The notes beneath the pieces were generated by a model. That model had not been told where the DNA came from. It was given only the letters and a program-made list of their open reading frames with translations, and ran no database searches. Of a DNA stretch of 64,000 nucleotides, positions 1-8,517 are shown piece after piece. A program made the position numbers and the translations under genes. Location: the NCBI GenBank assembly GCA_017456055.1, contig JAFTKC010000006.1, forward strand, positions 124,001 to 188,000, written 5' to 3'. This stretch comes from Clostridia bacterium. Its GTDB lineage: Bacteria; Bacillota; Clostridia; Christensenellales; Borkfalkiaceae. The first letter of the stretch is position 1. Each line of letters opens with the position of its first letter.

Positions 1-516
1 GATAGCAATAGATTAAGCGAGGCCATCGCAAATTATTGTGGAGTTTCTGTATCTAACGTAAACTCTTTCGTTTTAGGCGAACACGGCGATGCTTGTATGG
101 CGCCATACTCACTCGCAACTATTTGTGGATATCCAGTTAAAGAGTATTGCAAAAAATTCTTGAACGCAAAAGAAGAAGAACTTGACCAAAATCTTGCAGA
201 CATCTATGCGGGTATGGTTGCAGCAGGTTCAAAGGTAATAAAGGCAAAAGGAGCAACTTTCTACGCTATTGCGGCTTCAACCGTTCAATTAGTTAAGGCA
301 TTGTTCTCAGACGATAAGACCATTTTGCCACTTTCAACTCTTCTAAATGGGGAATATGGTGCAAAAGACATGTGCTTTGGTGTTCCTTGTATGGTTGGCG
401 CAGGTGGTTTTGAAAGAGTGGTAGAACTTCCTCTCAGTCAAGAAGAAAGCAAGGCTATGGCAGAGTGTATCGCTAAGTTCGACGCTACTTACGAAGCCTT
501 AGAATTAAGAAAGTAA
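1..516 (+). CDS. ldh: L-lactate/malate dehydrogenase, C-terminal part (cut by window edge)
   Basis: NAD-dependent interconversion of pyruvate and lactate (or oxaloacetate and malate) in the cytoplasm. The frame is open from base 1, so the N-terminal NAD-binding half lies outside the window. The fragment opens with DSNR, whose Arg matches the substrate-carboxylate-binding Arg of the family, and GEHGD at fragment residues 26-30 carries the catalytic His. The C-terminal end looks complete. The residue that best separates lactate from malate enzymes is in the missing half, so substrate is not fixed; lactate dehydrogenase is more likely in a fermentative clostridium. A hairpin with a T-run follows the stop. 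Confidence 0.88.
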   Translation, partial: DSNRLSEAIANYCGVSVSNVNSFVLGEHGDACMAPYSLATICGYPVKEYCKKFLNAKEEELDQNLADIYAGMVAAGSKVIKAKGATFYAIAASTVQLVKALFSDDKTILPLSTLLNGEYGAKDMCFGVPCMVGAGGFERVVELPLSQEESKAMAECIAKFDATYEALELRK

Positions 517-539
517 TATTAAAAAATAAAAAGTAGAGG

Positions 540-603
540 TTTACCATATTTAGTAATAACTAGACTTTTATCGTAATTATTTTTATGGTAAAAGTCTTTT
601 TTT
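540..603 (+). terminator. Terminator after ldh, with a competing upstream pairing
   Basis: Bases 562-572 pair with 587-597 (11 bp with one G-U) and are followed by seven T residues, a standard intrinsic terminator. Bases 540-548 can instead pair with 584-592 (9 bp), which would break the terminator stem. The layout could act as an attenuator for the permease gene that starts 17 bases later, or may simply end ldh transcription. Confidence 0.7.
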
Positions 604-619
604 GTTGCAGGAGAAAATT

Positions 620-1933
620 ATGGATAAAATAGTTATCTTATGCTTGTTTGTTTTAACCTACGTGCTTATAATCGCACTTCCAAACCACAAGACGTGGACG
701 ACTGGTGGGGTAGCGCTTGTTTCGGCGTTATTTTTGATTATCGTTGGAGTGACGGACGGGCTTGCACCGCTAAAAAGTATTAAATACGACGTAGTATTTA
801 TGCTTGCGGGTATAATGCTCACTGTGGGTGTTTTTGCTGATAGTAATATGCCAAACCTTATCGCAGATAAGATTATGAGTAAAATGCCCGGTGCAGTCAC
901 TGCGCTTGTTGTCGTTTCGCTACTTAGTGGTCTTATTTCGGCTTTCGTAGACAATGTTGCAACCGTTTTAATGCTCGCTCCAATAGGATTGGCTATTACG
1001 AAAAAATTAGGTGTTTCGCCTATTCCTGTGCTTATCTCTATTGCAGTTTCATCTAACCTTCAAGGTGCGGCAACCTTAATTGGAGATACCACGGCGATAA
1101 TGCTTGCAGATGCCGTGGGAATGGGCTTTTTTGACTTCTTTGTATTTAACGGAAGATTATCAATGTTTTGGTCGGTAGAACTAAGTGCTTTGGCAACCAT
1201 ACCCGTATTGATATTTGTGTTTAGAAAGCATAAGGGTAAACTCAATTACGCTAGTGAAAACGTTAAAGTAAAAAGCATAATTCCAACGATTATTTTATTA
1301 GTTAATTTGGGGATACTCGTTTGTACGAGTTTTTTGCCTGAAAGTTTTGATGTTAAACTTTTTGGAAAAAGCATTCTAAATGGTGTAATTTGTCTTACTT
1401 GTGGAATTGTTGCGGTAGTAGTTTACTCTCTCACCCAAAAGCAAAAGATTTTAGAAAGTGTAAATAAGTCTTTCGACTATCATACAATATTGTTCTTAGT
1501 ATTCTTGTTTATTATAATCGGTGGGGTAGAAAAGGTTGGAATTATACAAGATTTAGCAAATATATTTGCATCGTTAGGCGATAAAAACGTATTCTTGCTT
1601 TATACAGTAATAGTATTTGCTTCGGTGATATTTTCGGCGTTTATCGATAATATTCCGTACGTTGCAACAATGCTACCCGTAATTACGGGCTTATCTGGAA
1701 ACTTTATTACTCCTGAAGTGACCACTGCTCTATATTTCGGTTTGCTTATAGGTGCAACACTTGGTGGGAATATAACTCCTTTTGGTGCTTCTGCAAACGT
1801 TGTTGCAATAGGTGTGCTTAAAAAGGAGGGGTATTCCGTTAAGAACGCAGATTTCTTTAAGATTGGCATTCCGTTTACGCTCGTTGCGGTACTTGTCGGC
1901 TACGTGTATACTTGGCTCGTTTGGTGCTTATAA
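620..1933 (+). CDS. ArsB/NhaD-type ion or anion permease
   Basis: Polytopic inner-membrane transporter of the ion transporter superfamily (ArsB/NhaD/SLC13-like). The protein has about eleven or twelve hydrophobic segments and the two-fold internal repeat typical of the group: SAFVDNVATV followed by NLQGAATLIGDTT in the first half, and SAFIDNIPYV followed by TLGGNITPFGASAN in the second. The ATG at 620 is preferred over the in-frame TTG at 602 because AGGAG lies at 609-613. The transported ion cannot be told from sequence; sodium/proton exchange, dicarboxylate uptake and arsenite export are all known in the superfamily. It follows ldh, so a role with organic acids is possible but unproven. Confidence 0.82.
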   Translation: MDKIVILCLFVLTYVLIIALPNHKTWTTGGVALVSALFLIIVGVTDGLAPLKSIKYDVVFMLAGIMLTVGVFADSNMPNLIADKIMSKMPGAVTALVVVSLLSGLISAFVDNVATVLMLAPIGLAITKKLGVSPIPVLISIAVSSNLQGAATLIGDTTAIMLADAVGMGFFDFFVFNGRLSMFWSVELSALATIPVLIFVFRKHKGKLNYASENVKVKSIIPTIILLVNLGILVCTSFLPESFDVKLFGKSILNGVICLTCGIVAVVVYSLTQKQKILESVNKSFDYHTILFLVFLFIIIGGVEKVGIIQDLANIFASLGDKNVFLLYTVIVFASVIFSAFIDNIPYVATMLPVITGLSGNFITPEVTTALYFGLLIGATLGGNITPFGASANVVAIGVLKKEGYSVKNADFFKIGIPFTLVAVLVGYVYTWLVWCL

Positions 1934-1957
1934 TTAAAAATATAAATAGAAAATAAA

Positions 1958-1995
1958 CCTCCCCCACTCAAAACGAGTGAGGGAGAAGCTTTTTA
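1958..1995. terminator. Bidirectional terminator between convergent genes
   Basis: An 11-bp stem with one mismatch (1959-1969 with 1975-1985) has a T-run on the plus side and an A-rich flank that gives a U-run on the minus side. It serves the permease on the plus strand and the DUF1295 gene on the minus strand. Confidence 0.8.
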
Positions 1996-2001
1996 AATTA
2001 T

Positions 2002-2874
2002 TTATTTAGCGCTTTTAAATAAGGGTTTTTTGATAGGGAATAAAAGTCTAGTTCTACTTTTATATTCGGCGTAGCCGTCCTTGTTGCTTTGTCTTTTTTC
2101 AGCCATTGGAAGACTTACGCTTAAAAATAAAATAGTATTTAATACTGCGCCGACTAGCAGGTAATATTTGTCGGGCATAAGAGAAAATGCGCCTAATCCA
2201 ACGCCCCACCACGTGAGAATTTCGCCTAAATAGTTGGGGTGACGAGAATATTTCCACAATCCCGTTTCTATAAGTTTTCCAACGTTAGATTTTCTAAACT
2301 TGTGCATTTGAAAATCGGCGATGCCTTGCATTGAAAAGGCAAAGACGGAAAGACAAACGCAAACTAAAAACCACCAGTTAAGGTTAGGTTTATTTATCAT
2401 GATAAAAACTGCTGGCATAACGCAAGCGTAAACGACTAGAGTTGGAACTAAATGTATTCCTATAAAATTAATTATAGGGTAGATTACTTTAGTTTTTTCC
2501 TTTAGCATAAGATATCGCCAGTCTTGGTAGGAAAAATCTTTGAAGGTATATATCCAATTTGCCGTGAGTCTAATTCCCCAAAGAGAGACAACTATGAGAA
2601 TTATTATTCCACTTAAATTAAGAGAATACTTAATTGCAACGGCAACTAAAATAACTATCGGTTGAACGCTCCAATATGGGTCGTACACCGAAGCGTTATT
2701 AAATATTAAACTGAATATAAAAACGAGTATGGTTGCGCCTATATCGGCAAGTAAAATGTTTAGCCAAAAATCAAAGTTTAAAAAGTTAAATAAAAATATT
2801 CCTAGTGCCGTTGCTAATAAATATATAACACCGACGATTAAAAGTGACCATTTTCTAATGCAGAGTAAATTCAT
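2002..2874 (-). CDS. DUF1295 / steroid 5-alpha-reductase-like membrane protein
   Basis: Integral membrane protein of 290 residues with about seven to eight hydrophobic helices. The motif GLWKYSRHPNYLGEILTWWG in the C-terminal third is the signature shared by DUF1295 proteins, steroid 5-alpha reductases and isoprenylcysteine methyltransferases, which bind a nucleotide or SAM cofactor near this helix pair. The length is normal for DUF1295. The bacterial substrate is unknown; a lipid or isoprenoid is a reasonable guess from the fold. It is a single-gene unit, converging on the permease and divergent from the amidohydrolase pair. Confidence 0.8.
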   Translation of the reverse strand: MNLLCIRKWSLLIVGVIYLLATALGIFLFNFLNFDFWLNILLADIGATILVFIFSLIFNNASVYDPYWSVQPIVILVAVAIKYSLNLSGIIILIVVSLWGIRLTANWIYTFKDFSYQDWRYLMLKEKTKVIYPIINFIGIHLVPTLVVYACVMPAVFIMINKPNLNWWFLVCVCLSVFAFSMQGIADFQMHKFRKSNVGKLIETGLWKYSRHPNYLGEILTWWGVGLGAFSLMPDKYYLLVGAVLNTILFLSVSLPMAEKRQSNKDGYAEYKSRTRLLFPIKKPLFKSAK

Positions 2875-2951
2875 AATTTTTCCTTTGTTAAAAACGTTTA
2901 TTTTATTATATCATAAAAAATAAAAAAGAAAATAGAAAATAAAAAAACTTA

Positions 2952-2980
2952 TTGACTAGGCAATTAAAATAATGTAAAAT
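2952..2980 (+). promoter_or_regulatory. SigA-type promoter for the amidohydrolase pair
   Basis: TTGACT at 2952-2957 and TAAAAT at 2975-2980 are separated by 17 bases, a close match to the housekeeping consensus. The start codon lies about 30 bases downstream, with AAAAAGG as a modest ribosome binding site. Confidence 0.75.
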
Positions 2981-3010
2981 ACAAGTGAAAATAAAAAAAG
3001 GAAAATTAAA

Positions 3011-3829
3011 ATGAGTTTTTTTAAGTTTATTGATTTTCATACACACCCATTTCTTAGCGAAGATAATAATATTTGCAAGCATATAGAGAGCGCAAATATG
3101 AGCGTTAGTAGAACTAAAGAGATATATGAAAAACTTGGCAAAACCAAAATTTGTGGTTCAGTTCTATCAAAAAGTTTATTAGATAAGCCTGATACTAAGT
3201 GGGAAGACGTGCAAAAGTTAAACGACCTTGCTTTAGAACTAGAAAAAACTTACAACGGCTTTTATATTCCAGGCTTTCACGTTCATCCAAAATTTATTAA
3301 GGAGTCAATTGCAGAGATTGAAAGATTAAGCAAGATGGGCAAAAAACTTATCGGTGAACTTGAGCCGTATAGATTTTCTTGGGGAGAATTAAACTATGCG
3401 TCTAAAGAATTTTACGAGATTTTAGAGGCTGCTGAACACTATAAAATGGTGGTTAGTTTTCATACTAAAATCGACGATGAAGTGGCACAAAACCAAATTG
3501 ACCAAATGATATCTAGGTTTAAGAATTTAACTTTCGTTGGGGGGCATTTAGGTCCAAATTGGATAATACTTAGACACTTAAAAAGATTTTCCTTAAACGA
3601 TAATTTCTTAGTAGACGTTTCCGAGCAAGGGTTAACAAGACACGGCACTTTAAGAAGAGTTATTGACGTTGGTGGAAAAGAAAGGGTTCTATTCGGTTCA
3701 AATTTCCCTGCGTCTCATCCTGGTATGTGGGCGGGAGCAGTGCAACTTGACCAAGATATAACCGATGATGAAAAAGAGTACGTTTTCTATAAAAACGCCG
3801 AGAGAATATTGGGCGTAAGTTTAGACTAG
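3011..3829 (+). CDS. Amidohydrolase 2 family metal-dependent hydrolase, copy 1
   Basis: Predicted cytoplasmic TIM-barrel hydrolase or decarboxylase of the amidohydrolase-related family. Metal-site motifs run in order: DFHTHP near the N-terminus, GFHVHP about residue 90, SFHTK about residue 153, and GGHLG. The late motif that normally reads GSD(Y/F)P reads GSNFP here, so the Asp usually used as metal ligand and general base is Asn. The next gene is a paralogue (similar over its full length) that keeps GSDFP. The two are co-transcribed, 8 bases apart. A changed or regulatory activity for this copy is inferred; the substrate is unknown. Confidence 0.8.
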   Translation: MSFFKFIDFHTHPFLSEDNNICKHIESANMSVSRTKEIYEKLGKTKICGSVLSKSLLDKPDTKWEDVQKLNDLALELEKTYNGFYIPGFHVHPKFIKESIAEIERLSKMGKKLIGELEPYRFSWGELNYASKEFYEILEAAEHYKMVVSFHTKIDDEVAQNQIDQMISRFKNLTFVGGHLGPNWIILRHLKRFSLNDNFLVDVSEQGLTRHGTLRRVIDVGGKERVLFGSNFPASHPGMWAGAVQLDQDITDDEKEYVFYKNAERILGVSLD

Positions 3830-3837
3830 GAGGAGAT

Positions 3838-4650
3838 ATGAAAAAGTATAGAATAATAGATTTTCACACTCACCCTTTTACGAACGCTTACACTAATATT
3901 TGTGTAAACCAAGGCGAGTGTGATATGAGTAAAGAACTCTCTAAGAGTTGTTTAACTCAACTTGGTGTGGAGAAAATTTGTGGTTCGGTTATTTCGCCGT
4001 CTATTCGCAAGCATAAGCCTTTTTTATGGGAATATACCGAAGAATTAAATAATATGGCGCTAGAGTTAAGAGAGTATTATCAAGGCTTTTATATTCCTGG
4101 ATTTCACGTTCATCCTGGCTTTGTAAAAGAGTCCATAAAAGAAATTGAGAGAATGGATAAACTCGGCGTAAAAATTATCGGCGAATTAGTTCAATATATG
4201 TCTAAGTGGGACGGATATAATTACGCATCAAAAGAACTTTGGGAAATTCTAGAAGTTGCAGAGCATTATGGTATGATAGTTGATTTCCACTCTGGCGATA
4301 ACGAAGAGGGAATGGCTAGTATGGACGAAATGGTTAAAAGATTTCCTAAATTAATACTAGTTGGCGCACATATTGGTGGAGACTCTAGTTTAGTTCATCA
4401 CGTTAAAAGGCTTGAGTCTAGTGAAAATTATTACGTGGATATTGCAGCGAGTGGTCTAGGAGAATATGGTAGACTTCGCTTTTTGATGGATAGATTTGGG
4501 AAAGAACGTTTTATCTACGGTTCTGACTTTCCAACTTGCAACGAGAGTATGTTCGTATCAAGTCTTATGTTTGACGACTTATTTAGTGAAGAGGAAAAAG
4601 AGTACGTTTACTTTAAAAATGCTGCAAGACTTTTGAATATAAAAGATTAG
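3838..4650 (+). CDS. Amidohydrolase 2 family metal-dependent hydrolase, copy 2
   Basis: Second member of a tandem pair, 270 residues, clearly duplicated from its neighbour: shared blocks include DFHTHPF, ICGSV, FYIPGFHVHP and KEEYVY-like C-terminal text. Expected metal-site residues are present: HTH at the N-terminus, HVH in the middle, DFHSG, GAHIG and GSDFP near the C-terminus. AGGAG directly precedes the ATG. Such enzymes hydrolyse or decarboxylate small molecules; no specific substrate can be read from the sequence. It ends at a strong bidirectional terminator. Confidence 0.82.
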   Translation: MKKYRIIDFHTHPFTNAYTNICVNQGECDMSKELSKSCLTQLGVEKICGSVISPSIRKHKPFLWEYTEELNNMALELREYYQGFYIPGFHVHPGFVKESIKEIERMDKLGVKIIGELVQYMSKWDGYNYASKELWEILEVAEHYGMIVDFHSGDNEEGMASMDEMVKRFPKLILVGAHIGGDSSLVHHVKRLESSENYYVDIAASGLGEYGRLRFLMDRFGKERFIYGSDFPTCNESMFVSSLMFDDLFSEEEKEYVYFKNAARLLNIKD

Positions 4651-4659
4651 TTTAAAATA

Positions 4660-4700
4660 CAAACACCCCTTTGCAAAAACTGCAAAGGGGTGTTTGTTAA
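4660..4700. terminator. Strong bidirectional terminator
   Basis: A perfect 16-bp stem (4660-4675 with 4681-4696) with a 5-base loop. It lies between the converging amidohydrolase and germination operons and can serve both strands. Confidence 0.85.
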
Positions 4701-5918
4701 TTATTTTTGACCTGTGACTGAAATGGAAAGGTTAATTTTCATTTTATCAAGATAGTTGTCTTTATAGGTTTGATAGTAGTCGTTGTGAAACCTATATAGT
4801 TTTTGTTCTAATCCAAGTATATCACACTCCGTACTTTTGATTGTGTGGAAAAAGGTTAAAGCCTCATAATAAAGTTTATCCTTTAATTTATCCTTAATGT
4901 TTTCGGATAAGGGGTTGTTTTTTGATAGAGAGACGGAAGAACTTTTACTATTTTGGTCGGCGATTTTGCAATACACGTCAATCTTGGCGTTTAACGTTAT
5001 GGAATCGTCATCAATTTCAAAGTAGACCGACTTGGTGTTTTTAAATATTCTAAGCAAGTAGTTGGTAGAAGTTAAATCTTCGTCCTTTACGTCTTCGACG
5101 GCAATAGAACTATCAGCACAATCTTTGGTTAAAAGATTAAAAATCATAGTTCCACTCTCGTTTAACTCTCCAACTTTTATTCCGTTCTTAAAAAGAGCGG
5201 TGTTTTTTGCACTAAAAAGAGTTTTGCCGTTGTCACTAGAAGATTTTTCTTTCTGAGCGCCGGCGTTCATACTGCTCGATTGTCCTCCGCTTGAAGGACT
5301 TTCGCTATTAGAGGAATCTTCCTGTTTTATGGTGTTTATAATTGGCATATACGATGAAGATGCGTAGGAGTAATAATTCGAGCAAAACTTTTTAATGTTT
5401 ATCTCGGCAACGTCTTTATTAAAACCGGATTTTTTATAGAGAATTTTTTGCAAAGCAAAAGAAGAAATTGCGTCAAGTGGTGAAGACTCTTTTAGTAGGT
5501 CGCTTGCCTTTTCACTAGATAAAACGACGAGAGCCGAGTCTTGAATTCTTAGCGTCTTAGCAAAATAATCTAATACGGTTAAAACGTTTTCGCTAGAGTA
5601 ATCTTTGCCGATAACTAGAAGATTACAAAATACTAGTTGTGGATACCAACCGGTAATGTCGCTAATTTCTCTAATTGCGTCGCCAACGGTCACGCCCTTA
5701 CCAACTAAATGAGTTCTTCTTTTTTCGGTGTGTGATGAATCTTCTTCAGGCACGGCAATTTGTGCAGTGACCGAGTATAAATCATCTTCCTTGTCAATGC
5801 CGATTGCCGTTATTATCGCCATTTTCTCTATATCTACCGTGCCGAAACTATTATTAAAAAAAGATAGTAAAAGTAAGCCGATTAAAGCCATTAAAACGAA
5901 ACTTTTAATTTTTTTCAT
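4701..5918 (-). CDS. gerAC: GerAC-type spore germination protein (Ger(x)C family)
   Basis: C subunit of a nutrient germinant receptor in the spore inner membrane. The N-terminus is a signal-like hydrophobic helix followed by VDIEKMAIITAIGIDKE, which matches the start of the Ger(x)C domain; the C-terminal Ger(x)C lobe follows a low-complexity Ser/Asn-rich insert at about residues 195-235. Family members are usually lipoproteins with a Cys just before this block, but no Cys is present in the first 80 or so residues here, so lipid anchoring by a lipobox is not possible with this start. Last gene of the gerAA-gerAB-gerAC operon, overlapping gerAB by 14 bases. Confidence 0.85.
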   Translation of the reverse strand: MKKIKSFVLMALIGLLLLSFFNNSFGTVDIEKMAIITAIGIDKEDDLYSVTAQIAVPEEDSSHTEKRRTHLVGKGVTVGDAIREISDITGWYPQLVFCNLLVIGKDYSSENVLTVLDYFAKTLRIQDSALVVLSSEKASDLLKESSPLDAISSFALQKILYKKSGFNKDVAEINIKKFCSNYYSYASSSYMPIINTIKQEDSSNSESPSSGGQSSSMNAGAQKEKSSSDNGKTLFSAKNTALFKNGIKVGELNESGTMIFNLLTKDCADSSIAVEDVKDEDLTSTNYLLRIFKNTKSVYFEIDDDSITLNAKIDVYCKIADQNSKSSSVSLSKNNPLSENIKDKLKDKLYYEALTFFHTIKSTECDILGLEQKLYRFHNDYYQTYKDNYLDKMKINLSISVTGQK

Positions 5919-7002
5919 ATTTCTCCTTGTTTTTTGTAAAAATGAAAATTAAAGGGAATATATTGCTAAAAACTAGCAAAATAAAACTTAAAATATTCAA
6001 TATGAATCCTTTGATGGAATAATAATATTCTTCAAATATCCAAACGAATAAAAAGGTTAGCCCGATAATAATGAGAGGGGAAATAAATTTATTCTTTATA
6101 TTAAAGACTTGTTCTAAAATCTTGCAAGCGAGAAACAAGGGCAAAGCAGTGGAGATTATGCAAGGAAATAAAAGCGAGATTATTGCTAAATAATCTATTC
6201 TTCCCGTGTTAGATATAACGGTGGTATATTTAGCGATTTCAGTTAAAGCAAAGCGTTGCCTAAATGCTATGGAGGTAAAAATTCCGTAGAACACGATTAA
6301 AAACAATAAAACCATAACCGCGTTAACGAGATACGAGGCAACGATTTTAATTCCAAAACGCTTAGTTTTAATAAAATTTCCCAAAAAGAATACCATATAA
6401 ACGGCGTCGCCAAACCACGAAAAAGTGTGATACGAGCCTGCAAAAATATTTTTAAATCCCATTGCCCCAATAGGAAGAACGCTGGTAAAATCCACGTTGT
6501 TCAAAGATAAGAATATCAAGGTTAAAAAGCCTGATAGGGTAAAGGAAAACAAAACGTCAGAAAGTCTTCCAAGCACGCGCATTTTCTTGGTGGCAAGATA
6601 AAACGCCACTATAAAAAAGCCAAAGAAATATAAAAATGACGGCATTGAAAGATATAGAGTTGCTTCTAAATAATTTTTTTGCTCGGTGATTGGAACGATT
6701 GACTTAAGAAGAAAGAAAACGACGTACAAAGTGCAAATAATTTTAGCCCCTACGTTGCCGAAAAAATCTTTTAACATTTCAAAATAAGTTTTATCCGTTC
6801 TTTTTGCAACGGAAATTAAAAAGAATAAGGTTATTAAATCTATCACTACGTTAATTAACGCGCTAATCCATAAATCGTGGCTGGATAAAAGAGCCAAAAC
6901 GCTAGGCATTGAAAAGAGTTTCGTTAAAGGTGTAAAGGCAATAAAGAATAGGCAAATTTGCCTTGTTTTTAGTTGTTTATTATGGTTTATATTTTCTATC
7001 AT
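5905..7002 (-). CDS. gerAB: GerAB-type endospore germination permease
   Basis: B subunit of a germinant receptor: an amino-acid-permease-like membrane protein of 365 residues with about ten transmembrane helices, the usual size of the family. In characterised receptors the B subunit binds the germinant. The N-terminal block RQICLFFIAFTPLTKLFSMP corresponds to the first helix of the family. It overlaps gerAA upstream by 4 bases and gerAC downstream by 14, so the three subunits are translationally coupled. The germinant cannot be read from sequence. Confidence 0.9.
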   Translation of the reverse strand: MIENINHNKQLKTRQICLFFIAFTPLTKLFSMPSVLALLSSHDLWISALINVVIDLITLFFLISVAKRTDKTYFEMLKDFFGNVGAKIICTLYVVFFLLKSIVPITEQKNYLEATLYLSMPSFLYFFGFFIVAFYLATKKMRVLGRLSDVLFSFTLSGFLTLIFLSLNNVDFTSVLPIGAMGFKNIFAGSYHTFSWFGDAVYMVFFLGNFIKTKRFGIKIVASYLVNAVMVLLFLIVFYGIFTSIAFRQRFALTEIAKYTTVISNTGRIDYLAIISLLFPCIISTALPLFLACKILEQVFNIKNKFISPLIIIGLTFLFVWIFEEYYYSIKGFILNILSFILLVFSNIFPLIFIFTKNKEKYEKN

Positions 7003-8429
7003 TTAGTTTTCATCCTTTTTTTATTAAAATTGTTTAAACTTTTTGGTCTATATTCGTGTTCAATGAAAAATCCCTTATAAATACTATCTTTTAGGTCTTT
7101 TGTGATAAGTGGAGAAAATGGAGCGCAAAGTGGGGTGTTGTAAGTTTCAAAGGAAGTTATATAGATTAAGATTAAGAGCGCTGAGCAAATAAGACCGTAA
7201 GCCCCGATAGAGCCTGCGATTATCAAGAATAAAAATCTTAAAACCGAAAAGGTTTGCACTAACTCTGGAACGGTGTATAAACATATTCCTGAAAATGCAA
7301 CTATCATAAGAGTTGGGGCGGAAATTATACCTGCGCTAACTGCCGTTTCCCCTAAAACTAGACCGCCTACGATAGAAACGACCATACCCACGTATCTAGG
7401 CATACGAATACTCGCTTCGTTTAGTATTTCAAAGATTAAAAGTGTAAAAAACATTTCATAACTTGGCGAAAGGGGTATTCCTTTAATGCTGTTTTCTATG
7501 GTCAGTAGAAAGGCAAAAGGTATAAATTGCAAGTGAAAAAGTTCGCTTGCAACGAAAAAGGCGGGCGTAAAAAGGGATAGCATAACCGAAATAGCCCTAA
7601 TTATTCTAGATATCGTAGCGCTATAAGAGGAAGCGTAATAATCGGACGGGCTTTGAAAGTCCTCAATTAGTAGGTAGGGAACAGTGAGCGCAATGGGCGA
7701 GCCGTCTACAAAAACGGCAACTCTACCTTCTAAAATTTTAGCGGCTAAAATATCTGGTTTTTCGGTATTTCCAACCTGCTTAAAAATAGAACGTCTATGT
7801 TCGCCTAAAAACTTAGAAACGTAAGAAGAATCTAAAACGGCGTCGATATTTATTGCTTGTAGTTTTTTCTTTAAGGTTTCAACGAGATTTTTATCGGCAA
7901 TTCCATCAATATAGCAGATGGATACGGCTGTGTCGCTAAATCTTCCAGCCCTAAGGTTAATAAATTTTAGGTCGGGAGAGCAAATTTTTCTTCTCATCAT
8001 TGAAATATTTACGGGCAAACTTTCCACAAACCCTTCTCTTGGCCCTTTTATAACCGTAGAAGTAGGTGGCTCCATAATGGAGCGTTTTTCAAACTTTTTT
8101 AATCCAAAAGAAAAGGCGCTTTCTAGTCCGTCAACTAGCAAAACGCTGTTTCCGGTGACTACTTCTTCAACTATTTTTTCAATTTCTTCCACCTGTTTTT
8201 GCTCTGCGCACAAAAACACTTGCGAAAGAGAAGATAAATCAATTTGCTCTAACGCTTTTAGTGGTTTTAGAACTTCTTGGGAAAGTGCGTTTTTGTCGGC
8301 AATCTCGCCTGCAAAAATCAATGATCCCTTATTTTTCCCAACGTCAACGTCTAAAAAGATAATATCGTCTGACGCTAAAATCTCTTTTATTTTAGTTAGG
8401 TTTTCGTCTAAATTTTTTGATAAATTCAT
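6999..8429 (-). CDS. gerAA: GerAA-type spore germination protein
   Basis: A subunit of the germinant receptor. The soluble N-terminal region (about residues 1-260) contains the family hallmark VIKGPREGFVESLPVNISMM, followed by a membrane region with five to six helices and a short cytoplasmic tail. I start at the ATG at 8429 rather than the in-frame GTG at 8504, because the GTG lies inside the terminator stem of the preceding gene. No Shine-Dalgarno sequence is visible before 8429, and a SigG-like promoter abuts the ATG, so the message may be leaderless or nearly so. Confidence 0.88.
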   Translation of the reverse strand: MNLSKNLDENLTKIKEILASDDIIFLDVDVGKNKGSLIFAGEIADKNALSQEVLKPLKALEQIDLSSLSQVFLCAEQKQVEEIEKIVEEVVTGNSVLLVDGLESAFSFGLKKFEKRSIMEPPTSTVIKGPREGFVESLPVNISMMRRKICSPDLKFINLRAGRFSDTAVSICYIDGIADKNLVETLKKKLQAINIDAVLDSSYVSKFLGEHRRSIFKQVGNTEKPDILAAKILEGRVAVFVDGSPIALTVPYLLIEDFQSPSDYYASSYSATISRIIRAISVMLSLFTPAFFVASELFHLQFIPFAFLLTIENSIKGIPLSPSYEMFFTLLIFEILNEASIRMPRYVGMVVSIVGGLVLGETAVSAGIISAPTLMIVAFSGICLYTVPELVQTFSVLRFLFLIIAGSIGAYGLICSALLILIYITSFETYNTPLCAPFSPLITKDLKDSIYKGFFIEHEYRPKSLNNFNKKRMKTK

Positions 8430-8434
8430 ATTTT

Positions 8435-8464
8435 TAGTATTTAGAAAATAAAGGAAAATATACT
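8435..8464 (-). promoter_or_regulatory. Candidate SigG-type promoter for the gerA operon
   Basis: On the minus strand AGTATA (8464-8459) is followed after 17 bases by AATACTA (8441-8435). The forespore SigG consensus is TGMATA, 17-18 bases, CATACTA. The -10 element ends 5 bases before the gerAA ATG. Germinant receptor operons of Bacillus are known SigG targets. The match is partial, so the call is tentative. Confidence 0.45.
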
Positions 8465-8483
8465 CTTTTGTTTTTTGACAAAA

Positions 8484-8513
8484 AAAAGGAGCGTGGAAAA
8501 CCACGCTCCTTTT
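8484..8513 (-). terminator. Terminator of the 8518-9048 gene
   Basis: A perfect 13-bp stem (8484-8496 with 8501-8513) with an AAAA loop, followed on the minus strand by a run of T residues. It separates the membrane protein gene from the gerA operon. Confidence 0.85.
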
Positions 8514-8517
8514 AAAG

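Noticed and set aside
7918-8451. 177-codon plus-strand open frame
   Set aside because: It is antisense to gerAA, has no family features and reads as a shadow of the Ger coding sequence.
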